This document shows, piece by piece, positions 1 to 11,924 of a stretch of 64,000 bases of DNA (its first letter is position 1; each line of letters begins with the position of its first letter). Source of the stretch: Patella vulgata. Lineage: Eukaryota; Mollusca; Gastropoda; Patellidae. Location of the stretch: NCBI RefSeq assembly GCF_932274485.2, contig NC_065887.2, forward strand, positions 38,459,201 through 38,523,200, written 5' to 3'. Below the pieces are notes generated by a model. That model was not told the DNA's origin. It saw only the letters and a list, made by a program, of their open reading frames with translations, and made no database searches. Both the position numbers and the translations under genes were made by a program.

Positions 1-107
1 TGTGCACGCGTTAACCTTTCGGCCACCCAATTTACTTAAAAAGCATTCAGCTAATGTATGTACATCAAATGGAATAATCCACATTATTTACAATTTGTTA
101 TACCCAC

Positions 108-2240
108 CTGTTATTATATTAAAGTCACCAAATCCTAAATCACATTTCAGTTCCTGGCCTATATTTCTGAAAAATAAATAATGTAAAGGTGTATTTTTCA
201 ATTCATTTTCTAAATCCAGCACATATACAAATTCTCAATATACATGTACATGTGTAAAACATTCAGCATTATTTGCAAACTTTCCAATGGGAAGTGATAT
301 CAGATGTTCTCGTTAATTAGATGCTGACATACATGAATCACATCCATTCACAGATATACAATGTTTCTGTCTTTTAGAAGGCCTACATAGATTTGTAAAC
401 TTGCCAACAGGCTTTGTGTAATATTAATAGTGATATTTTGGGTATACCCTGCCCATGCACAACACTCATCACTTTGCAAAAGTGTAACTTAACTGTCTAG
501 ATAGGAAATGTTTTTAATTGGCATGTATTTAATGGTTGCTTTTGGTATGCTAGATTTAAAAAAAGACAGCTACAATTGTAGATACATAAGCCATCAGTTT
601 GGAGGATTTTAAATCCACACATACATGTATTCACATATTTTATTTGACTTGGAATGTTTAATGTTTTTTAGGTTTTTTTCGTATAAATTGACAATACGTA
701 CCATTTTAAAAAAATTTTTATCATAAATGCCACATAATTTTTAATGCTGCTTTAAATTCCATAGAAATCATAGTTTTCCTTGTTTATCTGTCAAATTACA
801 CAAGACTCTAACTCAATATCATCAAAAGTCTTCCACCTTGAAAATACAAATTATTTGTCAGTTTAAATCAACATTGATGTTGATCTTACCGCGAAAAGAT
901 GGGCTTCTGACAAAATAATCATTTTACCATTGGTACACGTATCGTGTACCATAATGCGTTTCAGGACCGTTTGTAATAAGGTACTCGAAGAACGAGGCTA
1001 GACATATTCCACGGGTCATATTAAGCGGTGATGCCATATTCTTATCTGGAGAGTATGCACAATAAATACTATTATTGTTGACTGGAATAACCAGACGCTA
1101 GAGATTGTCAATCAATTGAGACTACTGACATATTTCGCTGAACATAATTGAATTGAAATTTGGGTAAAAACGGAAACGATTTACCTCCTTTAACTTTAAA
1201 GCAACACGGCCACCATAATCTGCGTAGATTATCTTGTCCAATTCTGTAAAATAAGAATAAAAATTACAAGGTATATCAGTGAAAAGTTTATATGAAACAA
1301 ATCCTAAATAAACGACACATAATTATAATAGTATAAATATTATATAATAATTTTAAAAATGAAAAACCCAACAAACCATGTATTAAATAAAGTAACCAGT
1401 AAGACACAAAAAATAATTTAATAATATAGGCCTAGGCTAAAACTTGATAATTTTTAACTTATATATAAACCCATAAAATTTATCACTAGAAGAAATTGAA
1501 AATATCCAACAATAATTTTCAAGTTGATAATAATGCATTTTGGCAAAGTTTTAATTTCAAAAAGCCCAAATGATTAGGCAAATAAATTGAAGACTGTGTG
1601 GTCTTTGGCATGTGCTACCTGTGGCGTTCCGTAGTCCCAAACAAAATACAGGATAAAGATACATTATGGGAGATAAGATAAAGAGATGGCAGTTCTCGCT
1701 ATAATAGTTAAAAACTAGATAGTGTAAAGGTAATTTGCTAAAAATTTCAGTCAAATTGATCAACTATGAGCCGAGAAAGAAGCGGGTGAAATTTTTGCAT
1801 AGTCTCGGTCATCATTACTAAAATCATTAATATAAACAGCATAGTCTCGATTATCCACTTTTCTTGATTTAATTATCAATAGCCGTTAGCGGCATATAGG
1901 AATCTAATCCAGCCAACATCGAAGGCTAGCCTTGGCATCGAGAGTTTATTATGGTCCGGATACGTTAATTAATCATTAATTTAATGTCTAATTGATAATT
2001 TAGATAACATTTCAGGCCTAAAGAAAGACTTTTAATAAGCAGATTTTGCTCTTGCATAATGCATGTATAAGCAATTAAAAACTATTTTTTTTCCAAATTG
2101 ATACCACCACGACATAATTAAGTTGCAATGCAAGAATGCAGTGTGTACTTACCAACATGAAAATAAAATTTATTCAACGAATTTGTGATCACTTGACGAA
2201 ACCACATGTACCAACTTTTTTGACAGTTCGTCCCATCTTT
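108..2240 (-). CDS. Possible multi-exon gene, unrecognised, internal or 5' exons only
   Basis: Three short candidate exons on the minus strand have consensus splice sites. Exon a is 2240-2153 (acceptor after a T-tract, donor GTAAGT) and ends in phase 1. Exon b is 1243-1185 (acceptor TTTTACAG, donor GTAAAT), starts in phase 1 and ends in phase 0. Exon c is 153-108 (acceptor CCAG, donor GTGGGT). In frame they read KDGTNCQKSWYMWFRQ..., then LDKIIYADYGGRVALKLKE, then ELKCDLGFGDFNIIT. Phases of a and b agree, and the peptides look like real protein, but I recognise no family. Exon c could instead start 14 bases upstream at a better acceptor, which would need another exon in between. The gene would run off the left end. 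Exon c weakly resembles the SDR cofactor loop at DNA level, probably by chance. The call rests only on splice sites and reading frames. Confidence 0.3.
790..945. repeat. Inverted copy of the SDR-1 downstream flank
   Basis: This stretch is the reverse complement, with small gaps, of about 13150-13310 (and of its paralogue near 33030-33180). Shared landmarks are the run CTCTAACTCAATATCATC, the words around 'acattgatgttg', the 'ttacc' step and 'ttctga'. It lies just 3' of the SDR coding exons in the duplicated copies. No SDR exon is found beside it here. Confidence 0.6.
1655..2030. repeat. Inverted copy of the 11.5-11.8 kb segment
   Basis: Reverse complement of about 11508-11805. Landmarks in order are the 'tacattatgggagataag' word, the 'aaaactagat' word, 'aatttcagtcaaattgat' and the terminal 'catttcaggcctaaagaaag' word. 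Together with 790-945 it keeps the order and spacing expected if a block of about 2 kb covering 11.5-13.3 kb had been copied here in inverted orientation and then decayed. Confidence 0.65.
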
Positions 2241-3322
2241 CTAAAAAAAAACACATCTCCAGAGATCGGCTATCCGATCACAAATGACATCGATACTACA
2301 TAATGCCACAGTACCTTTCAAATTTTCTCCTTACAAAACATTTCTCTCAAAATATTCACGAAATAAAGTTTTTACCAAATTTCTTAATTGTTGACATTTG
2401 GAGGCCGAATGACACCATCTAGAAGCTCTGCATCGAATGGCAATAGTCCGGCAAAGCCAATTAAAATTCCATAAGTTACACTTCACCAACAAATTGTAAT
2501 AAAAGCAACATATTCTTACTGATATGTGTCAAATAGTATGCCACATAATATTACACTTATTACAGCAAATTATAAACTTGAGCTAAAACCTCATTGAACG
2601 CGGAGTAATGCCTGTAAAGGGTGAAGGTCGTTTGAGCTGTGTTCGGAACTACGATTGTATACAATGGGTGATCAGAAAGAAACTGCAACGGTTAGGGTTT
2701 TTAAAAATATATAGGAATGTAAATAATTGATTTCCCTCGACTTGTATTCCGTCAGTAGGTTCGATCAACCTGGCGATTTTTCGTGCTTCAGTGATATGTC
2801 AACAGAGGGTCACTGAAGAAGAAGGGCGAGACGAAATAACAAAATGGCTAAAAAAAGCACATGCGAGTATGTACCGACGGATTGAAATACGTATTACATT
2901 AATAGAGAGAGGTTAATTGAAAAAGCTAGTCTCGACGGTTGTTGTACACACCATGGGACAATAGTTGAATGTGATAAGTAACGTCAGAAAGTTCAAATAA
3001 TTCTTGTAGGTGTAACCGCGTTTGTTGGACATTTTATGATTTTGCGATATTTTCACCATAAATTTACGCCTCAGTGATCACAAGATCAGTTTAAAGGGTC
3101 AGTGGTAGTAAAGAAATCTTCTTTGAGTAATGTTTTTTATTTTAGACTTTTGTATCCAAGGGCCACTGTTCTGGTTTTTGAAATAAATTTTTCATCTTTT
3201 CAGGTGCTTTGACAAAATGGTGTCACCTTACCTTGCCCTTAACAGAATTCGAAATAAGAATGTAATAGTCCACAGTATCATCTGATACAAGGGAAATAAC
3301 TGTATACCTTTTATAATTTCAG

Positions 3323-3457
3323 AATACTACAAGTCAGCTGTATCATCCTGCTAGTGGTAAATGTTTGGAACCAGACTCAGATTATCAACAATCTGTACTT
3401 CGTCTGGTACCATGTACAGATAATAATAAACGATTACATTTTGTTATGATTAAATAA
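3323..3457 (+). CDS. Terminal exon of a GalNAc-transferase-like ricin-B lectin domain
   Basis: A plus-strand exon of 135 bp follows the acceptor TAATTTCAG and is open in phase 0 to a TAA stop, giving 44 residues. It reads NTTSQLYHPASGKCLEP..., then SVLRLVPCTDNNKRLHF and a short tail. This matches the last ricin-type beta-trefoil repeat of polypeptide N-acetylgalactosaminyltransferases: an LxH-x-(S/T)GxCL core, then a hydrophobic L-x-x-C segment and an aromatic position where many members have QxW. In that family the repeat binds GalNAc-modified peptide in the Golgi lumen. A candidate upstream exon (3204-3261, phase 2 to phase 0, donor GTAATA) joins in frame but does not look like the family. 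No catalytic domain was found in the window, so this may be a gene end with distant exons or a stranded fragment. Confidence 0.45.
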   Translation, partial: NTTSQLYHPASGKCLEPDSDYQQSVLRLVPCTDNNKRLHFVMIK

Positions 3458-4067
3458 ACGACCACAGGGGCGGATCCAGAGGGGGGTTCCCTGGTCAGCT
3501 ACATAATTTTTTTTGTAAATCAGTACTTTTTATGAGAAACGTTTCTCGGCCGTGTGCTTTATCCTTTATCGTCAGATGTGGGACAGGATGGGCACTCAAA
3601 GCACGAGGTAATGATATAGACATTATGTGATATCACAATTAATGCTTTGCATCCATGAAATTGAATGACAAAGTCATTGTATTAATTCATAATAAAAATT
3701 GACACCAAACGAGGTGTTGAATTTCTCTGTTTAAAAAGCTCAATGTGTATGTATATACGCCAAAATGACCATAGAGACCATGCGGAAGGGGGGGGGGATA
3801 GATACATTGTCTCAGGAACCTGGCAAACCCCCTCCTGCAAAAATTCCTGGTTCCGCCCTGGACTATAGACAAGTTATTAAGTGGTGTATATACGACTTAT
3901 TTAAGAGATATGTTGCCGTTCAGAAAACCCTATGTTGTGCTCCATACACGACTCATTGAAATTATAAATAAACTCAGAACTTGTTTTCGTGTAGTGGATT
4001 CACCATTGATATTGGTGTAGACGGTCTTGTCATGCGGGGTCTCTGTACATCTTGGTGGTACTATCCT

Positions 4068-4455
4068 GCTCACGTGTAGCACCATAGGTCTTTTGTCAGA
4101 CGTGGAGAGCGGGCGTTGAAACCGGTCGCCACATCCTACATACGACCCATGCATCTTTTCTTACTACATATTTCTGTAGCCTTGTGATCGTCTAGAATTT
4201 GTCTCTAACTGTCTTTACTTCTGCTTCACGTTGTGTGTTTGCTTCTTACCGTTTTCTTAAGACGTTTACCAGGAATAACAATGCAACAGTTCGCTTCTAC
4301 ATGTTATATAGCATAGCCGAATACATGCATACAAGCATTATAAATAACAATACTAGCTAAAACCATTTCTCCACCCTAGTCAGCCTCGCTGACTAGGAAC
4401 TCAGATGGAACCTCTCTGGAATCTAATAGAAGTCTAACTTATGATAGTTTTGTAG
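4068..4455 (-). mobile_element. LINE 3'-end fragment (copy of the 15.9-16.6 kb element)
   Basis: About 390 bp share the same order of words with 15911-16590: 'gacgtggagag', 'accggtcgccacatccta', 'cgacccatgcatcttttc', 'ttgtgatcgtctagaatttg', then a gap, then 'actaggaactcag'. The other copy retains a piece of coding sequence typical of the C-terminus of LINE ORF2. Here the coding part is mostly lost and only 3' untranslated and flanking parts remain. The element reads 5' to 3' on the minus strand. Confidence 0.55.
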
Positions 4456-5055
4456 CTATGGGTTTTGGACGTTCAATTATCTAATTGGTCAAATATCATG
4501 TAAATAAGTATAGAGATTGGTCAAACAAGCTAAATGATGCAATCGTAATTTTCTGTCACGTTTTTCGACACAATCTATCCTTGAACTCAGACCCTCTTTC
4601 CTGTTATTCTCACGCTATTACATAAACAATTAATTTTAAATAAACTCATACCATATCTAATATACTGACAATAGGGAATAATTTGTAAAGATCAAAAATG
4701 TTGTTTAACCCATCTTATTTCTCTATTCCTTGTCTATAAATTTAAAAACAATGTCGCAACGGCGATAGTGCTACACACGGACTTCCAAAAAGACGATATG
4801 TCACTGATCTACTGTCATTGATTGTTTGATTATAGACGGACATCTAGTTTCGTCTTCCCCTTTCTGGGATTTATTTTCTTGTAAATAAGGTTTTAGTTTG
4901 ATTTTGACCCCTAAACTCAAATTACGTCATTGTTATACTGGCTCCCGCCACGCCTCGCTTTTAACGCAACGCCACCACGATCGCATAGCTTACAGTTACA
5001 GCTTGTCAGGTGCTAGGCCTGCTTAATACTTTTCGTCTGATTCCAGCGATTTCAA

Positions 5056-6884
5056 AAGATAGGTTGCCAGGCAACAAAACATACGCCCACAGCAGCTAAA
5101 TCGTCCTAGCGGTCGTCAAGGGTTCTCGCATATTTATTCCTTTGTAGGTAATTGGGGGCCTTTACAAGACAGTTCCATACAGATCAGATTATAAATTTTG
5201 TCGTTTGAGGGTTTACAAGGTTCTACAAACTCTGGAAGTAATCTACTTTTTCGTTTTACTAATTTAAATAATGCATAGAAATTTCATACAGATCACATGA
5301 TCACTTTTGTCATTCAAACGTTCACAATCGCCATAACTCTAGAAATTATTGACGAAAATTGCTGAAATTCAATAAACGTGTTTCACAAATTTAAATGATG
5401 CATATAAATTTCATACATATCGGATGATAACTATCATCAATCGAGCATTAACAAGGTTTAACAAAGTGAAACAAGGGCAATAACTCTAGAAGTAATTATT
5501 GTAAATTGCTGAAATTCAATAGGCTTCTCCATTTCACTAATCTAAATAATGCATATAAATTTCACAAAGATCGAATGATAACTTTTGGCGTAGGAGCGTT
5601 CACAAGGTTCAATAAAGTGAAACAAGGGCCATAACTCTAGACATAACGGAAATTGCTGCAATTCAATAGGCTTCTTTGATTCACCTATTTAAATAATGCA
5701 TGTAAATTTCAGAAAGATCGGATGATAACTTTTGGAGTTATAGCGTTCACAAGGTTCAATAAAGTGAAACAAGGGCCATAACTCTAGACGTAATAAACGG
5801 AAATTGCTGAAATTCAATAGGATTCTTTGCCTCACTAGTTTAAATAATGCATATAATTTTCAGAAAGATCGAATGATAACTTTTGATGTTAGAGCGTTCA
5901 CAAGGATCAATTAAGTGTAACAAGGGCCATAACTCTAGACATAATAAACGGAAATTGTTGAAATTCAATCGGCTTCTTCGTTTCAGTAACCTAAATAATG
6001 CATATAAATTTCAGAAAGATTGGATGATAACTTTTGACGTTAGAGCGTTCACAAGGATCAATAAAGTGAAACAAGGACCATAACTCTAGACGTAATAAAC
6101 GGGAATTGCTGGAATTCAATAGGATTCTTCGTTTCAGCAATCTAAATAATGCATATAAATTTCAGAAAGATCGGATGATAACTTTTGACGTGAGAGCCTT
6201 CACAAGGATCAATAAAGGGCCATAACTCTAGACGTAATAAACGGAAATTGTCGAAATTCAATAGGCTTCTTCGTTTCAGTAATCTAAATAATGCATATAA
6301 ATTTCAGAAAGATCGGATGATAACTTTTGGCGTTAGAGCGTTCACAAGGTTCAATAAAGTGAAACAAGGACCATAACTCTAGACGTAATAAACGGAAATT
6401 GCTGAAATTCAATAGGATTCTTCGTTTCACTAATTTAAATAATGCATGTAAATCTCAGAAAGATCGGATGATAACTTTTGGAGTTAGAGCGTTCACAAGG
6501 TTCAATAAAGTGAAACAAGGGCCATAACTCTAGACGTAATAAACAGAAATTGTTGAAATTCAATAGGCTTCTTCGTTTAACTAACTTAAATATTGCATAT
6601 AAATTTCACAAAGATCGTATGTTAACTTTTGGCATTAGAGCGTTCACAAGGTTCAACAAAGTGAAACAAGGGCCATAACTCTAGACGTAATAAACGGAAA
6701 TTATTGAAATTCAATAGGCTTCTTCATCTCACTCATGTAAACAACATATATCAATTTAATTTTAAAACAATTGGATGATAACTTTTGGCGTTAGAGCGTT
6801 CACAAGAAATTGTGTACGACGGACGGACCGACTGACGGAGGCTTCGGCAATATACGTCCACATTTCAATGTGGGCGTATAAAAA
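5056..6884 (+). mobile_element. Pearl-type non-autonomous element with an internal ~147-bp tandem array
   Basis: The element opens with the small palindrome GTTGCCAGGCAAC and then ATACGCCCACA. It closes with the matching inverted end TGTGGGCGTAT (here with a one-base difference) at 6869-6880. Between them lie about eleven tandem units of roughly 147 bp, from about 5190 to 6810, each with the words 'gatgataacttttg', 'gcgttcacaagg', 'gggccataactctag' and 'gaaattcaatagg'. After the array comes a CGGACGGACCGACTGACGG microsatellite. A unique head, 150-160-bp central repeats, an ACGG-type microsatellite and a short tail are the layout described for pearl elements of bivalves, thought to be Helitron-related and moved in trans. 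It has no coding capacity. Confidence 0.75.
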
Positions 6885-7019
6885 TGACAGTGAACCAACC
6901 AAAGTGGGTAATCGTCTTACCGAAGCCATAAATGTACTGAACTAAAGAAGTGAATCGAAGGACAAAAACAATGATGAAATATCTTTACAAACACGATACA
7001 GTCGCTTCGCCATATTATA

Positions 7020-8365
7020 CTCAGCCAAATTAAAAACTTGACACTGATGAATTTCAACAAAATTTTTTTTCTAGTAAGTCAAATAAATTTTAAAGTGTTT
7101 CTAACGATAGTAAGTAGTAAGAAGCCTTTAATTTCATAAAATTGTAAAGTCACGTGGATCACGTGACTTTTGAGCATATAAAGATGAAAAACCTGAAAAA
7201 CACGTGCAAACACAAACTCGTGAGGTCAATCGATGCAAGTTTGCTTAAACTAAACACGCACACGTAACTTGAACTTGAAAACCAAATTAAAATTGTTATT
7301 TTCATCTTTGTTAGAAAATGCCGCGCCTTTCAAATGTAGAACGTCTACGTGCTATAGGTAGGCTCTATGCTGTTAAGTCTGTGGTCACTGTTGCAAGAGC
7401 CTTTAATTGTTCACGCCAGACAATAATTAATCTTAGAATGAGAGTGCTTCAAACTGGAACTATTGCCGACCGCCCAAGGGCGGGGGCGCCACGTGTGACG
7501 TCACTCCAGGAAGATCAAGCAATACGATTACGTCATCTTAGAAACAGATTTGTCACTGCAACCTCCACAAGTAGAGAGATGTTCGGTGGAAGGGTAACTG
7601 CACAAACTGTTCGAAATCGCTTGCAGACTGCTGGTCTTCGAGCTCGGACGCCCTATAATGGACCAATATTGATACCTCTTCATCGCCATAACCGACTTGT
7701 GTGGGCCACACATAAGATTTACTCAAAGACAGTGGAATTCGGTTGTCTTTGGTGACGAATCTCGATTCACTTTGAGATTTGCTGATGGCAGGGCCCGAGT
7801 GTACCGCAGACGAGGTGAACGTTACGCTCAAGTATGCGTCAGAGAAGTTGACCGATTTGGTGGCGGCAGCGTCATGGTTTGGGGTTCTTTTTGTGCACAT
7901 GGACGTTCTCCTATTGTTGTTGTCCAAGGGAACTTAAATGCTGTCCAGTACAGGGATCAGATTTTGCAACCTGTTCTTCTTCCGTTTATGCAGAGACATG
8001 GGCCTGGACTAACATTTCAACAAGACAATGCTGGACCACATACAGCAATTGCTACCCAGAATTTTTTAAGAAATGCCGGTGTCGGAATCCTGGATTGGCC
8101 ATCGCTTAGCCCCGACCTTAATCCTATTGAAAACATCTGGGACGAACTGGGCCGATTGTTCTCCAAGTCTGTGAATTTCATTTTGGGGGGTACTGTGACA
8201 TCACGAACGTTATCAATGTGAAGGACTTTCGGCGAGACGTATTCTTGCTTTCTGTTGATGTCAAGGTCGTCTGTGCACAACATAACACTAAAATAGTTGC
8301 CTTAAACCAAATATTAAAAATCTAGTCCCAAAAATCCCGAGTGTCAAGTTTTTAATTTGGCTGAG
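7020..8365 (+). mobile_element. Tc1-like DNA transposon, complete ends, damaged transposase
   Basis: The 1346-bp element is bounded by inverted repeats of at least 26 bp that begin CTCAGCCAAATT and end the same word in reverse complement. They are identical at both ends as far as I read them, and TA dinucleotides flank both sides (7018-7019, 8366-8367), the Tc1/mariner target duplication. One transposase reading region lies inside. The near-identical ends suggest moderate age, but the transposase is broken, so it is probably immobile without help. Confidence 0.85.
7318..8221 (+). pseudogene. Tc1-family transposase, DD34E type
   Basis: The first frame (7318-7755) starts MPRLSNVERLRAIGRLYAV and carries the paired helix-turn-helix DNA-binding region, including a GRPR-hook-like DRPRAGAPR. 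The second frame (open from 7697 to 8221) carries the catalytic domain: VVFGDESRF with the first Asp, a GGGSVMVWG strand, FQQDNAGPHTA with the second Asp, and DLNPIENIWDEL with the Glu. The second Asp and the Glu are 34 residues apart, so this is DD34E. The frame changes once near 7710, between WATHK and RFTQRQW. The C-terminal end after LGRLF is also abnormal, with the usual tail replaced by unrelated sequence before the stop at 8221. As it stands it cannot give a full transposase. Confidence 0.85.
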
Positions 8366-8367
8366 TA

Positions 8368-9005
8368 TGTAAACGTATGCGTTGCTGTACACTCTGACCA
8401 ACACCGTAAAGTTGCCTCAGGCAAATATATAAAATATGATCTGTATAAATAATATTGTTTAAAGGGTACCATCCACAGAGACCTGTAACGATGGATGGCG
8501 AGAAATATAATCTGGTGATGATCAGTATCGGTAGGTGTCGTGCACATATCAGGTATACCACTTCCCATTTATTGAATTTGCTAAAAGGTCGAGTAACATT
8601 AATTAAGTTAAATATTTAAATATACACCGTCTGTTTGTTATTGTACCATAAATGGTAACTGGTAATATACCTTGAACGCCGAGTGTGAATTTTACTTCTT
8701 TAATACAAGCAACGCATGAACGAAAAATAGAAGTCCTACAAGTTATCACATCACTAGTACAGCATACAGGAACATACAATATAGAGGCATAACGGCTTCA
8801 GAGGCTTCCATCACCTCCGTTCGCTTCATCCCATACTTCTACTAAAGACTAATTATAGTGATTAGTATTAGACAATCACCAATAAGCTATAATAAATATA
8901 TTAAAACCTGTAATTAATATGAGAAATGAAATGATATTGTCTATAACATTATGACAAGACATTGACGTGATATCTCAATAACAAAATTAAATAAAATAGC
9001 AGTAA
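8368..9005. other. No recognised feature
   Basis: AT-rich unique-looking sequence between the Tc1 element and the 38-bp minisatellite. I see no exon, terminal repeat or SINE head here. Confidence 0.5.
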
Positions 9006-9008
9006 ATA

Positions 9009-9431
9009 TATAAACAATTATAGATTGAATACATACGTGTGACATAAACAATTATAGCTTGAATTAATAGACGTGTGATATGTAAACAATTATAGATTGA
9101 ATTAATATACGTGTGACATATAAACAATTATAGATTGAATTAATATACGCGTGACATATAAACAATTATAGATTGAATTAATATACTTGTGACATATAAA
9201 TAATTATAGATTGAATTAATATACGTGTGACATGTAAACAATTATAGATTGAATTAATATATGCGTGACATATAAATAATTATAGATTGAATTAATATAT
9301 GCGTGACATATAAAGAACTATAGATTGAATTAATATACGCGTTACATATAAAGAACTATAGTTTGAATTAATATACGTGTTACATATAAAGAACTATAGT
9401 CTGAATTAATATACGCGTGACATATAAACAA
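9009..9431. repeat. 38-bp minisatellite, copy 1 array (~11 units)
   Basis: Tandem units of 38 bp with the words ATTAATATACG, TGTGACATATAAA and AATTATAGATTGA. Units differ mainly at the CpG-containing ACGCG/ACGTG step. The same unit forms the longer array at 21311-22375, at the equivalent place in the second duplication copy. Confidence 0.9.
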
Positions 9432-9759
9432 TAGATTTAACCAACAAGAACTACGGACGTGTATAGTACGGGAGCGTGTAGGGGTTATGCAAAATTTTGT
9501 AAAAGATCTCGAAATCCCTCGATCCTATGATATTTTCTCGAAATTTTCTCAAGATCACAATTTAATGTTTTTGAGATCCCCTGATAATTTTCCAAAAATT
9601 GCTCCATCCTGTGTTAAAGATGTCGGGAATTCTAGTTTACATTCTCAGGATATTGACATCCTGTGTAAAATTTATTTCTGGAGATCTCGAGTTAATATTA
9701 TCGAGATCTTGATAACTTTGAAAAGAAATACTTCCAAAATTCTCTGGTGTTAACAGGAA

Positions 9760-10620
9760 ATTATTGAGAAACGGGTAGATGGAAAGATGGACACTGATGA
9801 AAATAGATAGAGATAATCCACTTTTTTCATACCAAAACTGAAAAGAAACTGTATTCTCCATGAAATTGATGGACCTATAAACTTCAAAACCTATAGAAAA
9901 TGGTTAAAATCGATAGGGTTCACAGTCTTATGGTCCCAATGCTTCACATCAAATTTTAAAAAAAACCTATCGTCTTAACAATAGCTTTGAATTTGAAACT
10001 TTGAATTGCAAACTTGATTCTTAAATTTCAATTTAATGTGTGGGTGACGTTTTATTGATAATGTCATTTTTTTGTATGGTTTTCAGACCATATTTTTAAA
10101 AAAGAATAAAGCTAGGAATTTGACCCGGCGATTTTGAATTACAGCTTTCTTGGATACAGCGGCAGTGAAACTGCATTGAGTTTCGCAGTCAAAGGCGTCA
10201 TACCTTTCGGGGGTCAGTTGCATAATTATGTATGAGAGCATTGTAATAGCAATAGATCAAGAATGTAAAATCGTTGGACAAAAGAAAATCGATAGACTTT
10301 ATTGACACGTGGCTCAAATGCTTTGCCACTAATTTTGTAAAAAAAAATCTTGACAAAGTCTGGCCGTTCACAAGGTTTACGGGAAAATAGGAATAACACC
10401 ATAACTGAAAGCCAAGGAACGCTTCAAATCTATAAGGTTCATTCTCTAGTGGCAACAATACCTAAACAAATCTAACTTCTATCGCGTTGATCAATAGGGT
10501 TCCCAATCTCATGACCTAAATGCTTCACACCAGATTTGAAAGATAGCCAAGCAAATCGTGGAAATACGCCAACACAGCAGCTATATCTCAAAAGGCGATT
10601 ATCCAAAAGAAAACCTTGGC
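9760..10620. repeat. Degenerate tandem-repeat element, copy 1
   Basis: Three or four diverged units recur, each with 'aaatcgatag', 'gttcaca', a 'ccaatgcttcaca' type word and 'aaatttgaaa', and the stretch ends near 'acacagcagctatatctc'. The closing word recalls the ACGCCCACAGCAGCTAAATC head of the pearl-type elements, so this is probably an old diverged member in reverse orientation. A paralogous copy lies at about 22860-23760. Confidence 0.45.
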
Positions 10621-11089
10621 TGAAATAATATTAAAATTCAACATTGATCAATTTCAATCAATATTGGTGTTGTTATCTTGTGAAACTATATGATCCTAAT
10701 ATCCAATATTTAAGGCATAATTAAAAACATTTTATAATCAATAAACGAGTCGCGTAGCCTATGGTTTTGGCTGCCATTTTGTAATAAACAAATAGAAACA
10801 TATCCTACAAGAGAATGTGGAAGTAATTAGAAAAGGCTGATTCACAAACGACAAAATAATAATCTAAAAAGCGTGTAGAGTGCACTAAGCAGGCGTTAAC
10901 GACTGCCGTTTAATTTGAACTGTTCACGTATTTTACCGAACCTAATTGGTAAGAAATTACAACATTTGTTTTAAAAATTGAATATAAATCACTTTACATA
11001 CATTCATATTACATCAATATGTGCTTTTAGAACAATTTCTATTTTTTTCAAGGTCTCAAAATACAAAGCCACACGCCCTTTAACATGAT

Positions 11090-11200
11090 CTCATTCCACC
11101 CGTTGCGACTGATGTGTACCACTATAAATGTGTCCATCTGTTATCGCTGAATATTCGTTCTGCCGTAAATATTTTGAAACAAACTTGAAATTAAATGCAA
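11090..11200 (-). pseudogene. Scar of the PAN-EGF gene, copy 1
   Basis: Reading from low to high coordinates, the flank matches the sequence just below 24001, then jumps after the 'gactgatgtgtac' word straight to the bases matching 25360-25440. These encode the first codons of the large terminal exon of the intact gene (acceptor region TATTCAG, then a Met and residues matching TDGHIYSG). About 1.3 kb of coding exon is therefore missing. The intron beyond is still recognisable up to about 11450. The EGF and PAN exons are not found in copy 1. Confidence 0.75.
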
Positions 11201-11507
11201 AATAATTATTATATTAATAATAATAATTCCCCTCGACACTTCGCCACACCCACCTATGGTTATTTCAGCAGTTAATGGAGGAGTTAGAGAACAATTCTTG
11301 TCAAATTAAATCAGATACATGTACAAAAACAACAACATGTACCATATTTAGTACCAATACCACAATCCTCAGCCAAATAATACAAAATAATACAAAGACA
11401 CTACACTGAATCCTCCCAGGATCACGCTGATAACACCGTTAGATCAATCTAGACATTTTGTTAAACATACATTATTCAACAGCTGAATCTGCCTATTGCA
11501 GTTCTTT

Positions 11508-11805
11508 CTTTAGGCCTGAAATGCTATCTAAATTATTAATTAGACATTAATTAACTTATCCAGACCAACGCTCATGGATGATTAAATCAAGAAATGGATA
11601 CTCGAGACTATGTTTTTTATCATACCGACTTTAGTAATGATGATCGAGGCTAGGCCTAAAATTGAATTACTAAATTCTCGGTTCAAAGTGGATCAATTTG
11701 ACTGAAATTTTCAGCCAATTGCCTTTACATCATCTAGTTTTTAACCATTATAATGAGAACTGCCAACTCTTCATCTTATCTCCCATAATGTATCTTTAAT
11801 AAACA
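11508..11805. repeat. Segment with inverted partner at 1655-2030
   Basis: Reverse complement of 1655-2030. It sits in copy 1 where copy 2 has several kilobases of PAN-EGF gene and flank, so it may mark the rearrangement that removed that gene. Confidence 0.6.
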
Positions 11806-11924
11806 AAAGTTCAAATATTTAACCCTAATTATCCTGCGATTTGATATTTAAGATTAAATTGAAGTCACAGTGGCTAAGTGAGTAAGGTGCTGGCTCGCTA
11901 GCCTGGAGATCATTGCTACGATAG

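Noticed and set aside
2664-2866. Plus-strand start MGDQKETAT and exon RVTEEEGRDEITKWLKKAHA
   Set aside because: The donor at 2690 (GTTAGG) is poor, and the next candidate exon (3204-3261) joins the lectin exon only in a different phase. Kept only as a hint.
7528-8283. Minus-strand frames over the Tc1 element
   Set aside because: Antisense shadows of the transposase.
9009-9431. CRISPR-like array
   Set aside because: Units are contiguous 38-bp tandem repeats with no unique spacers, in a eukaryotic context.
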